Source of the DNA: JAIEPT01 sp038217425
GTDB lineage: Bacteria > Planctomycetota > Planctomycetia > Gemmatales > Gemmataceae
NCBI GenBank assembly: GCA_038217425.1
Contig: JBBQPM010000180.1
Span: 1-14,147, forward strand
Length of the DNA stretch: 14,147 nucleotides
Direction: 5' to 3'
Part shown: positions 6,263 to 14,135 of the stretch, piece by piece
How positions within the stretch are numbered: position 1 is the stretch's first letter
Layout of the letters: every line of letters begins with the position of its first letter
The notes under the pieces: model-generated
The model's input: only the letters and a program-made list of their open reading frames with translations
The model's database searches: none
Told to the model about the DNA's origin: nothing
Position numbers and translations under genes: made by a program

Positions 6263-7477
6263 ATGGCCGACGACGTTCTGGTGCTGGTGGTCGACGACGA
6301 GGAATCGGTGCGGCGCACGTTCCTCGAATGGTTGCGCGGCGCCAACCTCGGCTGCGAGATCCGCGTCGCCGCCGATGCCGAGGAATCGCTACGACTCGCC
6401 AACGAGGCGCCGATCGATCTCGCCATCCTCGACTGGAACTTGGGCGCCGGCGACGACGGGCTGCAACTCCTCACCGACCTCAGCGTCTTTCATCCCGACA
6501 TCGTCGCCATCCTCGTCACCGGCTACGCGAACCAAGCCACGCCGCTCGACGCCATGCGTATGGGCGTCCGCGATTATCTCGACAAGAATCACGACCTCGA
6601 CCGCGATACCTTTCTCAAAGCCGTCCGCAAACAGCTCGATCTCATCCGGCCCGCCAAACGCGCGCGCCTGCTGCATCAGAGCCTGGTCGGTTTCCGCGAA
6701 ACCTTCGGCAAGATCCTGCCGCTGGTGCAGTCGGCGTCCGCCCTCACCGATCCCGTGCCGCTCCCAGACGCGATTCACGGGCTCGTTCGTCTCGTCTTGC
6801 AAATCACCCAGGCCGAGGACGGCGTCCTGCTCGTGCGCCATTACGACGCCCAGCGCACGCCCGCCGAGATCGTCAAGGTTTATAGCGCCAGCGGGGATGC
6901 GATCGAAGCCGCGACCGTACCGTTCGCCCGCAGTCTCGCCGGCTCTGCGGTCGGGCAACAAGACGCCTGCGTGATGAACGACATGACCCAGGCCGCGGGG
7001 TTCGTCGATCTGCAGCCGTTCGAGACGAATCGGCGCAATGTGCTGGCGCTGCCGATGACGGTCGCTCCCGGCGTGCATGCGGTCTTGGAACTGTTTGACA
7101 AGAGGTCGGGAGATTTCTCGCCGGAGGATCAAAGTTTGGCGAAGTCGGCTGCCGACCTCGGGGCGGAACTACTCCGGCAGGCGCTGGGCCTGCGGCATCA
7201 ACATCAGATGTTGCTGGACGCGGTGGGCGCCGCGCTGATGGCGAGTGAATCGATGTCGGAATCGTTATCCGCCGGGGGCGCCGCGCCCGCTCAGGTGATG
7301 GACCAACTGCGTCAGGGGTTGCAAGGGACGGAGAGCGACCCGGCGGCCGCGGAGGCGAGCTTGCAACTCGCGGAAGCTATCCGCCTGATCGCGCGCAAGC
7401 ACGGCCCGGTGGCGCTGGAACACTGCTTGAAATTGGTCGACCAGGTGCGCGGACTGTTAGATGAGTTTGCCGGTTAG
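6263..7477 (+). CDS. Response regulator: receiver domain plus GAF domain
   Basis: The protein has 404 residues. The receiver domain (1-120) is intact: acidic pair D11-D12 in VLVVDDEESVRR, phosphoacceptor D57 in LAILDWNLG, T86 in AILVTGYAN, and K108 in YLDKNHD. Residues about 165-310 fit a GAF ligand-sensing domain (PDAIHGLVRLVLQIT, AEDGVLLVRHYD, NVLALPMTVAPGVHAVLELFDK, FSPEDQSLAKSAADLGAELL). The last 90 residues are helical, with a Ser/Ala/Gly-rich linker (about 335-352). There is no DNA-binding or enzymatic output domain, so output is probably through protein contacts. No histidine kinase gene is adjacent. The ATG at 6263 is chosen because it starts the receiver fold and has AGGGA (6249-6253) upstream; an in-frame ATG at 6149 lies inside the inverted-repeat element and is unlikely. 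Confidence 0.87.
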   Translation: MADDVLVLVVDDEESVRRTFLEWLRGANLGCEIRVAADAEESLRLANEAPIDLAILDWNLGAGDDGLQLLTDLSVFHPDIVAILVTGYANQATPLDAMRMGVRDYLDKNHDLDRDTFLKAVRKQLDLIRPAKRARLLHQSLVGFRETFGKILPLVQSASALTDPVPLPDAIHGLVRLVLQITQAEDGVLLVRHYDAQRTPAEIVKVYSASGDAIEAATVPFARSLAGSAVGQQDACVMNDMTQAAGFVDLQPFETNRRNVLALPMTVAPGVHAVLELFDKRSGDFSPEDQSLAKSAADLGAELLRQALGLRHQHQMLLDAVGAALMASESMSESLSAGGAAPAQVMDQLRQGLQGTESDPAAAEASLQLAEAIRLIARKHGPVALEHCLKLVDQVRGLLDEFAG

Positions 7478-7484
7478 TGAACTG

Positions 7485-7502
7485 ATGTTCCGCGCGGAAC
7501 AT
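7485..7502. repeat. Perfect 18-bp palindrome (parS-like core)
   Basis: ATGTTCCGCGCGGAACAT is perfectly self-complementary and begins 7 bp after the stop of the response regulator gene. Its core differs from the parS variant TGTTCCACGTGGAACA at two central positions. It may be a protein-binding site, or a short hairpin that ends the upstream transcript. A run of As after it on the plus strand does not support a classic intrinsic terminator in that direction. Confidence 0.5.
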
Positions 7503-7524
7503 TAAAATGGGTAAGCTGCGCACG

Positions 7525-7555
7525 AAAAAGGCCCGCTCCTTCGCAGGAACGGGCC
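7525..7555 (-). terminator. Intrinsic terminator of the DUF2171 gene
   Basis: On the minus strand an 11-bp stem (GGCCCGTTCCT with AGGAGCGGGCC, one G-U pair) closes a GCGA tetraloop of the GNRA type. It is followed directly by TTTTT (A-run 7525-7529 on the plus strand). It begins about 30 nt after the stop codon at 7587. This is a textbook rho-independent terminator. Confidence 0.88.
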
Positions 7556-7559
7556 CTCA

Positions 7560-7577
7560 TGAGAAGCGAGCTTCTCA
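7560..7577. repeat. Small perfect hairpin just after the DUF2171 stop
   Basis: TGAGAAGC (7560-7567) and GCTTCTCA (7570-7577) are perfectly complementary around GA. It lies between the stop codon and the intrinsic terminator, so the transcript would end in two consecutive hairpins, perhaps protecting the 3' end. Confidence 0.5.
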
Positions 7578-7586
7578 CGATTGCGT

Positions 7587-7973
7587 TTAGCAGCCGCAGG
7601 AGGCCGCGTCGTTCTTCCAGCCCGCTTCCGCTTCCACGGAGTTTTTCGTCAGGTGGACGTGGTTATCGACGTGATCGACCCACGAGAACGGGATGAAATG
7701 GTGCATGCCATCGGGGCTGTCCTTCTTGGTCAGCTTGATGGTGCCGTCCTGGAGATGATCGACGACGCCGACCTGTTTCCCGCAGCTGGCGATCACGTTC
7801 ATGTTCTCCTTGATGCCGGTCACGCCGACGTCGGCACCGCAGCCCATACCGGTTTTCTCTTTGACGAAATTGACGGCTTTCTCGGCTCCCTCGGCGATCT
7901 TGTGGCCGACCGTTTTCGCGGTGTCAACGACGGCGGATCCCGCATCGGCGGCTTTTTCCTTGAGGGTAGACAT
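7587..7973 (-). CDS. Small DUF2171 protein with LEA-like N-terminus and Cys-rich tail
   Basis: The protein has 128 residues. Residues 1-42 (MSTLKEKAADAGSAVVDTAK and on) form an Ala/Lys/Glu amphipathic helix of the kind seen in LEA- or CsbD-like stress proteins. Residues about 47-112 match DUF2171: IKENMNVIASCGKQVGVVDHL, GTIKLTKKDS, HHFIPFSWVDHVDNHVHL. This is a PRC-barrel-like small beta domain often found in stress-related proteins. The C-terminus AASCGC and MGCG at 43-46 add cysteines that could bind metal or form disulfides. AAGGAG (7980-7985) lies 6 nt before the ATG. The gene has its own terminator and a possible sigma-54-type promoter, so it is a monocistronic unit divergent from the aldolase gene. 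Molecular function is unknown. The frame stays open upstream to 9107, antisense to the aldolase gene, but the RBS fixes the start here. Confidence 0.82.
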   Translation of the reverse strand: MSTLKEKAADAGSAVVDTAKTVGHKIAEGAEKAVNFVKEKTGMGCGADVGVTGIKENMNVIASCGKQVGVVDHLQDGTIKLTKKDSPDGMHHFIPFSWVDHVDNHVHLTKNSVEAEAGWKNDAASCGC

Positions 7974-8022
7974 GACGTTCTCCTTATCTTGATGTGAACA
8001 CTTAAACTCTGATTTCGAACGA

Positions 8023-8038
8023 TGCAAACGCCAGGCCA
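8023..8038 (-). promoter_or_regulatory. Candidate sigma-54 (-24/-12) promoter of the DUF2171 gene
   Basis: The minus strand reads TGGCCTG-GCGT-TTGCA. This keeps the invariant GG and GC at the exact spacing of the sigma-54 consensus TGGCACG-N4-TTGCA, with two mismatches. Transcription would start near 8011 and leave a leader of about 38 nt before the ATG at 7973, a reasonable distance. A chance match is possible, and no enhancer site was identified. Confidence 0.4.
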
Positions 8039-8120
8039 ATCCCCGCACAATCGCCCCCCGCCCAGCCGAATCCATAAGATATCGGCGAACAATGATTTCT
8101 CCAGCACGAGGCCGCCGATC

Positions 8121-9185
<1,065 letters not shown>

Positions 9186-9227
9186 AGCGGCAAGCCGTAC
9201 CGGCGAGCCGGGTCGCGCCGCCGCCGG

Positions 9228-9253
9228 GAGTACCGGTGGATTTCTCGGTACTC
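9228..9253. terminator. Hairpin between the aldolase and RNase PH genes
   Basis: GAGTACCG (9228-9235) and CGGTACTC (9246-9253) form a perfect 8-bp stem with a 10-nt loop, 43 nt after the aldolase stop. No T-tract follows, so it may be a factor-dependent terminator, an mRNA-protecting hairpin or a repeat remnant rather than an intrinsic terminator. Confidence 0.4.
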
Positions 9254-9283
9254 TCTCGGCCTCTGCGGCTCATGCCCTTTCTT

Positions 9284-9289
9284 AGGTGG
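9284..9289 (+). promoter_or_regulatory. Ribosome binding site of rph
   Basis: AGGTGG lies 5 nt upstream of the ATG at 9295. It decides for that start over the GTG at 9286, which would lie inside the Shine-Dalgarno itself. Confidence 0.6.
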
Positions 9290-9294
9290 TATTT

Positions 9295-10020
9295 ATGAGA
9301 CCGCAAGGCCGAAAAGCAGACGAACTCAGGCCGCTGACGTTCAAGCGGAAATTCACGAAGACCCCGGCCGGCAGCGTGCTGGTATCGTCGGGCCAGACGA
9401 TGGTGCTGTGCACGTGCGCCGTCGAGGAGTCGGTGCCGCCGTTCCTCGTGGGCCGCGGCAAAGGCTGGCTTTCCGCCGAATACGCCATGCTTCCGGGGAG
9501 TACGCTTGGCCGCAAGCCGCGCGACCGAGCCGGCAAAGTTGACGGGCGCTCCGTCGAAATCCAGCGCCTCATCGGCCGAAGTCTGCGTGCCGCGGTCAAT
9601 CTCGATCGGCTCGGCGAACGGACCCTGTGGCTCGATTGCGACGTGTTACAAGCCGACGGGGGCACCCGCACTGCGGCCATCAACGGCGCCTTCGTCGCTC
9701 TCGTCGACGCCCTCCTTTCGCTCAAAGAAAAAATTCCGCCGATCAACGAGATCCTGCGCGACAGCGTCGCCGCCATCAGCGTCGGCCTGCTCGAAGACCA
9801 GGAATTGCTCGATCTGGAGTACGTCGAGGACAAGGACGCCGAAGTCGATATGAACCTGGTGATGACGGGGTCCGGCACCTTCATCGAAGTGCAAGGCAGC
9901 GGCGAAGAAGCGACGTTCACGCGGGCGCAACTCGATCGACTTCTGAAGCTCGGCACGCACGGCATCGAGCAAATCACGGCCCTGCAGAAGAAAGCCCTGG
10001 GCCGCGCCTGGCCGCTTTGA
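9295..10020 (+). CDS. rph: Ribonuclease PH
   Basis: The protein has 241 residues, full length. It is a phosphorolytic 3'-5' exoribonuclease that trims tRNA 3' ends using inorganic phosphate and forms a hexameric ring. Family motifs are complete: CTCAVEESVPPFLVGRGKGW (39-58), LSAEYAMLPGST (59-70), GRSVEIQRLIGRSLRAAV (84-101) with R85, CDVLQADGGTRTAAINGA (115-132) holding the phosphate-binding GGTR, and DLEYVEDKDAEVDMNLV (173-189) with catalytic D179 and D185 (E. coli D178 and D184). MTGSGTFIEVQGSGEEATF is also typical. In many bacteria rdgB follows rph; here a secreted TPR protein gene with its own promoter follows instead. Confidence 0.96.
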   Translation: MRPQGRKADELRPLTFKRKFTKTPAGSVLVSSGQTMVLCTCAVEESVPPFLVGRGKGWLSAEYAMLPGSTLGRKPRDRAGKVDGRSVEIQRLIGRSLRAAVNLDRLGERTLWLDCDVLQADGGTRTAAINGAFVALVDALLSLKEKIPPINEILRDSVAAISVGLLEDQELLDLEYVEDKDAEVDMNLVMTGSGTFIEVQGSGEEATFTRAQLDRLLKLGTHGIEQITALQKKALGRAWPL

Positions 10021-10033
10021 GCGACTTCCCGGC

Positions 10034-10062
10034 TTGCAATTCATCGCGCCAGCCCCCATAAT
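10034..10062 (+). promoter_or_regulatory. Sigma-70-type promoter of the TPR protein gene
   Basis: TTGCAA (10034-10039, four of six bases) and CATAAT (10057-10062, five of six) are separated by 17 nt. The predicted start is near 10069, 18 nt before the ATG, with CGGAGA (10075-10080) as ribosome binding site. Confidence 0.5.
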
Positions 10063-10086
10063 CGACTTATCTCACGGAGACGAGTC

Positions 10087-10977
10087 ATGTCGATGCGGCA
10101 CGGGACGGCATCCGCCCTTTTAATTTTGCTCGCAGGTCTGGATGCGTCGGCACAATTCCCCGTGCCGGTCCTCGTCCCCAGCGGCGTCCGCTTTCAATAT
10201 CGCAGCCGCAACCTGCAGGTCGGCGGCTTCTTGAACACCGGCTATTCCGTCGGCACGTTGTACCCCGTTGTCCCCTACGGGCCGGTGCTGGTCTATCCGC
10301 AGCCGACTATTCTACCCGCGTTCGGCGTGGTGCAATCGACCACGACGATCCACATCCTGGCGCCGAGCCGTCCGCGGTATGTTCCCGAACCCGAGCCCGA
10401 TACCTCGGGCGTCGATCTCGATCTGGTCGCTCCGCCGTGGGCGCCCAAAAAGGTCGTTGTGCCGCAACTGGGCCCCGCGAAGGTTCAGCCGCTCGAGCCG
10501 CTGCCGGTCGACGAAAGCCTCGCTCTGCTTCAGGCGGGAGTCGCTGCGTTCCGGGCGGAGCAGATCGGCCTGGCGGGCCAGCGGTTTCGCCAGGCGACCG
10601 AAGCCAACCCGAACAACGCCCGGGCGTTCTTCTTTCACGCGCAGGCACTGCTGGCCCTGGGGAAATATCACGAAGCGTACGACCGCATCGCCCGCGGGCT
10701 GACGCTCGAGCCGGGCTGGGCGAAGCTCAAGTTTCCGATCAAGGCGGAGCTGTACGCCGACGCCCTGTGGATTCAGCAAGGCCAGGCGCTCGCCGAGGCG
10801 CTGATGGCCGACCCGGCGAGCGGCAAGCTCCTGTTCCTCTCGGGCTATCAGCGCTGGTTCGCGGGGCAGGAGGCGCAAGCGCTGGTCTACTTCACGCTGG
10901 CGAAGGAGAAGTTGGCGAACGCCGGGCCTGCGGACTTGTTTCTGAACGCGGTGCCGGCGAAGGTCGCTCAGAAATGA
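10087..10977 (+). CDS. Secreted TPR-repeat protein of unknown function
   Basis: The protein has 296 residues. The signal peptide MSMRHGTASALLILLAGLDA ends in ASA-Q (cleavage after A22). Residues 24-140 are Pro-, Tyr- and Val-rich (GTLYPVVPYGPVLVYPQPTI) and probably extended, consistent with envelope association. Residues about 143-211 hold TPR-like helix pairs: ESLALLQAGVAAFRAEQIGL, then FRQATEANPNNARAFFFHAQ, then ALGKYHEAYDRIARGLTLEP. A further degenerate repeat lies at about 246-280 (KLLFLSGYQRWFAGQEAQAL). TPR domains mediate protein-protein contacts; the partner is unknown. An in-frame ATG at 10093 is an alternative start. Its own promoter and RBS separate it from rph. Confidence 0.8.
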   Translation: MSMRHGTASALLILLAGLDASAQFPVPVLVPSGVRFQYRSRNLQVGGFLNTGYSVGTLYPVVPYGPVLVYPQPTILPAFGVVQSTTTIHILAPSRPRYVPEPEPDTSGVDLDLVAPPWAPKKVVVPQLGPAKVQPLEPLPVDESLALLQAGVAAFRAEQIGLAGQRFRQATEANPNNARAFFFHAQALLALGKYHEAYDRIARGLTLEPGWAKLKFPIKAELYADALWIQQGQALAEALMADPASGKLLFLSGYQRWFAGQEAQALVYFTLAKEKLANAGPADLFLNAVPAKVAQK

Positions 10978-11051
10978 ATGGGAGCCTGCGGCGCAAGCAA
11001 GAGTTTATTCGGCCCGCAGGGTAAAGTGAGACATTCATAAGCCCAACGGGT

Positions 11052-11113
11052 GAGGTACTCCGAACCCTTGGGATCCAGCGTTCGCGTGCGTTTATCGCAG
11101 GGGTTCGTACCTC
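11052..11113. repeat. Bulged inverted repeat in the convergent gap
   Basis: GAGGTAC (11052-11058) plus GAACCC (11062-11067) pair with GGGTTC (11101-11106) plus GTACCTC (11107-11113). This is a 13-bp stem interrupted only by a 3-nt bulge (TCC), with a 33-nt loop. It lies between two convergent genes (stops at 10977 and 11190). It could be a bidirectional transcription end, a structured RNA or a repeat. A shorter pair CCTGCGG/CCGCAGG (about 10985-11020) lies just before it. Confidence 0.45.
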
Positions 11114-11187
11114 TCCCGCGGGGCTTGCATCATTCTTGACCGCCTGAAGGATAATCCTTGCTTGCGCTGCGGGCTCCCGTTGCCGAA

Positions 11188-12531
11188 TCACGGCCCGCCG
11201 CGGATCAGAAACATTAGCGCCGGCAGCGTGGCGATCGCGTCGTTGGAGATCGCGAGGCGGACGGAAACTTTCGTCTCGTTGGCCTGGACTTGCAGACTTT
11301 CGAGCGTCGCAATCAGGGCGCCGAGGTTCGGAATGCCGGGCATCGCTTTGAGGCCGTCGAGCGCGCCCAGGGCCCACTTTTGCGAGGCGAGAATATCCTT
11401 CGCCACGCCTTCGGCGATCTCCGCGCTGCCGAGCGTCACTTCCGCGAACAGGTCGCGGCCCTGCGGGGCGCTCTTCAAGTAGCTGAAGACATGCTTGGGA
11501 AACTCTTTTTGAGTGAGCCAATCGCTCTCCGGGATCGTGCCGACCAGCAAGGCCGTCGTCTTCTCGGGCAGCTTCTTGAGTTCGGCTGACAGGGGGCCTT
11601 TAAGGAGGTTGTCGCCCTTGCCGGACCGGAGGCCGAGCATCTTCTGAACGAGGTTCTGGTGATCGGCGTATCGGACGCGGACATAAGCTGCGATCATCAA
11701 TTCGGCGTCGCCGACATACATCAGGGACAAATGATCATGCGGGTTGATGGCAGTCAGCTCCGTCCCATTCTCGTCTTTGGTCTCGTCGATTTTTAATTTG
11801 CCGACGTTGTCGGCATTTTTGCGGAGATAGGCTACCATCCAATCCGTATTCAAGCGTCCGGTTACGCGCACGAAAATCTCGAGCGCTTTGCTTCTCTTTC
11901 CAACCGCGAGAAATCGGTCGCCCTCGAGCTTCGACGGAGCAACCGCAAAGGAAATGCGGTCGATCCGTACGTTGCCGATTTGTTCGATAACACCGAACGC
12001 CTGCTCCGCGATGCCCTCGGGTAATTTGTCCCACGACTCGGCAAGGTAACGACCGGACAGCGAGGCGTTCGTCGCGCGGTTGGCGAATTGCCCGGCGAAG
12101 ATCGCTTCCTTCGGGAACCACGAGAGTCCCTGCTCGAAGTCGCGGGCAGGCGATTCCTTCATCGGCAGCGGCTTGCCGTCGAGCGCCGCGAGTGCTTTAA
12201 GGGCGTATTCCGGCGCGAAGCCGGTGCGGTCCTTCGCCTTTTTCCCCTGCGCGATCGCCTCGAGCACGGCTCGATATTCCTTGATTTTGGGCGATTCTTT
12301 CAGCTTGGCTGAGTCTTCCGCGAGCGCCTTGAGGGCGACGAGCTGGAGGATCTGCGTCTTGGGATCGCTCGGGTTTTGTCCCGCGAGGTCGATGAGTTTG
12401 TCGTGGCTGACCTCGACGTTTCGGCTCTTGAAATAGGGCGCCGTCGGGACGAGCGAGACGGCATCCGTGAAAGTCTCGCCGCCGAACATGAGTAACACGA
12501 GGAAGACTTCGGATAAGCCCACGAATGCCAT
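11188..12531 (-). CDS. Planctomycete-type protein of unknown function, tandem paralog 2
   Basis: The protein has 447 residues. I do not recognise the family. It is clearly a paralog of the protein encoded immediately upstream (12555-13895). Shared blocks are QLVALKALAE, EYRAVLEAIAQGKKAKDRTG, FAPEYALKALAALDG, WFPKEAIFAG, IGNVRIDRISFAVA, LLKGPLSAELKKLPE and the C-terminal SNDAIATLPALMF. The N-terminus is hydrophobic (MAFVGLSEVFLVLLMFGGET) but lacks the positive charge of a good signal peptide, so export is uncertain. GAGG lies about 6 nt before the ATG, and only 23 bp separate it from the upstream stop, so the two genes form an operon. No catalytic motif is evident. The conserved WFPKE block and the LKGPL-x-A-x-LKK-x-P block are the best handles for a search. 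Confidence 0.8.
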   Translation of the reverse strand: MAFVGLSEVFLVLLMFGGETFTDAVSLVPTAPYFKSRNVEVSHDKLIDLAGQNPSDPKTQILQLVALKALAEDSAKLKESPKIKEYRAVLEAIAQGKKAKDRTGFAPEYALKALAALDGKPLPMKESPARDFEQGLSWFPKEAIFAGQFANRATNASLSGRYLAESWDKLPEGIAEQAFGVIEQIGNVRIDRISFAVAPSKLEGDRFLAVGKRSKALEIFVRVTGRLNTDWMVAYLRKNADNVGKLKIDETKDENGTELTAINPHDHLSLMYVGDAELMIAAYVRVRYADHQNLVQKMLGLRSGKGDNLLKGPLSAELKKLPEKTTALLVGTIPESDWLTQKEFPKHVFSYLKSAPQGRDLFAEVTLGSAEIAEGVAKDILASQKWALGALDGLKAMPGIPNLGALIATLESLQVQANETKVSVRLAISNDAIATLPALMFLIRGGP

Positions 12532-12554
12532 CGGAACCTCGAATTGCAGGAGAT

Positions 12555-13895
12555 TTAGCGGAGCATTTCAAAGAACAGGAGCGGCACGGCGAGGATCGCG
12601 TCGTCGGTGACGAAGATGCTGCCGGACACGAGGCAGTCATCCGCACGCAGCTGCACGTCGCGCAAGGTGCGGACCAGCGGCGCGGAGTCGAGGGAGAGCG
12701 TCGCCTGGAACTGCTGGAGCGCGGCCAACCCTTCGAGGCGTTTCTTCAGAAGATCCCTGGCGAGTTCGGCCGCTTTTTCGGGGGCGTCCATGTAAAGCTC
12801 GAATCGGCAATCGGTCCCGTGCGGGGTTCGCGTCAGGTGGGCAAGAATGTGGCGCGGCGCGGGAACGTCGCCGTTTCCCAATTCCTCGGGGATGTCGCCG
12901 GCGGCGAAGGCGAAAGCGCCCGCGGGGATCTTCTTCAGCGTGGCGCCGAGCGGGCCTTTCAGCACGCTCGGCTTCTGCCCGCTGCGCGTCAGCAGGCTCG
13001 TCATAATGCGGTCTTGACCGTTCTGCAAGCGGTAGTCGGCGTCGGCGAAGATCATGTCGGTGTCGCCGACCAGCCCGACGCAGGGGCCGTAGCGCGGCTT
13101 CAGGAACGCGATCGGCTCCCCTTGAGCGCCTTTGACACGCTGGAGTTTCGTCTCGCCGATCTCCAGCCAAAGGTCCAGCAACCAATCGTGATGGAATTTG
13201 CCGGTCAGCCGGTAATAGCACTCGCCCGCCTTCCGGGGCGTTTCGCCCAGAAGCGGATCCGCTTCTTCCACGGGCGCGTGTACCCCGCGCTCGGCGTACG
13301 CCATCGACAGGCGGTCGAACTGGATGTTGCCGACCTTGTCCAGAAGCTTGAAAAACTCGTTGCCAGCCTGGGCGACCATGAAGCTCTGCAGACGCAGCAT
13401 GAAGTGCCGGGCGGCGTGTTGATCGTGAATGCCGCGAACGTCGCCGCCGGCCACGAACGTGGTCTCCTTGGGGAACCAGCGTACCGATTCCTCCCAGGTT
13501 CGAGGCGGGGTCTGGTACGTCCCTAACTTGACGCCGTCCAGTTTGGCGAGCGCCCGGCACGCGTAATCCCGGGCGAAGCCGACGCGATCTTGCGCCTTCT
13601 TGCCCGCGGCGATCGCCTCGAGCGTTTGCCGATATTCGGCGAGTTTGGCGGATTTCCGCAGCAGTTCCGGACGGTCCGCGAGCGTCTTCAGCGCCATCAG
13701 CTGCCGGGCGTGAATCTTGGGGGCGCTTGGCTCCTGCGCGGCGAGTCGCATGAGGGAGTCGGCGGTGACGTCGATGCGGCAATATTCGAAATAGCGTGCG
13801 GCGTTGACGTAGCCAAGGAGATCGTGCGGCAATTCGCCGACCGGTTCAGGGTCGGCGCCGAGGGCGAGAAACGCAAGGGCGAGATGCCAGGACAT
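12555..13895 (-). CDS. Secreted planctomycete-type protein of unknown function, tandem paralog 1
   Basis: The protein has 446 residues. I chose the ATG at 13895 because it starts a short signal peptide (MSWHLALAFLALGA, cleavage probably before DPEP) and has GGGAG (13904-13908) 8 nt upstream; the frame is open to 13985, but that extension is unlikely. It aligns with the downstream protein over the whole length: QLMALKTLAD, EYRQTLEAIAAGKKAQDRVG, FARDYACRALAKLDG, WFPKETTFVAG, VGNIQFDRLSMAYA, VLKGPLGATLKKIP and TDDAILAVPLLFF. The matching spacing and nearly equal length indicate tandem duplication followed by strong divergence. No known domain or catalytic motif is recognised. It is the first gene of the two-gene operon. 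Confidence 0.82.
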   Translation of the reverse strand: MSWHLALAFLALGADPEPVGELPHDLLGYVNAARYFEYCRIDVTADSLMRLAAQEPSAPKIHARQLMALKTLADRPELLRKSAKLAEYRQTLEAIAAGKKAQDRVGFARDYACRALAKLDGVKLGTYQTPPRTWEESVRWFPKETTFVAGGDVRGIHDQHAARHFMLRLQSFMVAQAGNEFFKLLDKVGNIQFDRLSMAYAERGVHAPVEEADPLLGETPRKAGECYYRLTGKFHHDWLLDLWLEIGETKLQRVKGAQGEPIAFLKPRYGPCVGLVGDTDMIFADADYRLQNGQDRIMTSLLTRSGQKPSVLKGPLGATLKKIPAGAFAFAAGDIPEELGNGDVPAPRHILAHLTRTPHGTDCRFELYMDAPEKAAELARDLLKKRLEGLAALQQFQATLSLDSAPLVRTLRDVQLRADDCLVSGSIFVTDDAILAVPLLFFEMLR

Positions 13896-13933
13896 GCTCG
13901 ATTCTCCCGGGGGGACATGGAGAGCCAAGGACG

Positions 13934-13939
13934 ATTGTA
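13934..13939 (-). promoter_or_regulatory. Possible -10 box of the paralog operon
   Basis: The minus strand reads TACAAT, 38 nt before the ATG at 13895, without a good -35 box at the expected distance. It is listed because the same hexamer precedes two other minus-strand units. Confidence 0.3.
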
Positions 13940-14082
13940 CCCCGCGGGAAGTGCCGGCGATAGATTTTGTCTGGAATTCTCTCAAGAAATTTCGAATTTA
14001 ACCTGACCCGAATGGCATCAAGTTAAGCCGTAAGCCGTTGCCTTTTCTAGCTTTTGAGTTTGATTGCAGTTGAGGAAAATCC

Positions 14083-14131
14083 GGCCTCCTGTCAGAATAC
14101 GGGTGCTTACTACCTCTTCCGACAGGAGGCC
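14083..14131 (+). promoter_or_regulatory. Hairpin that sequesters a Shine-Dalgarno sequence
   Basis: GGCCTCCTGTC (14083-14093) and GACAGGAGGCC (14121-14131) are perfectly complementary over 11 bp with a 27-nt loop. The right arm contains AGGAGG (14124-14129), a full Shine-Dalgarno 6 nt before the ATG at 14136. Folding of the mRNA would therefore hide the ribosome binding site. Confidence 0.55.
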
Positions 14132-14135
14132 AAGG

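Noticed and set aside
12525..13526. A 333-codon open frame on the plus strand across the paralog pair.
   Set aside because: Low-complexity Arg/Gly/Glu/Val translation typical of a shadow frame; the minus strand carries two full-length paralogs with conserved blocks.
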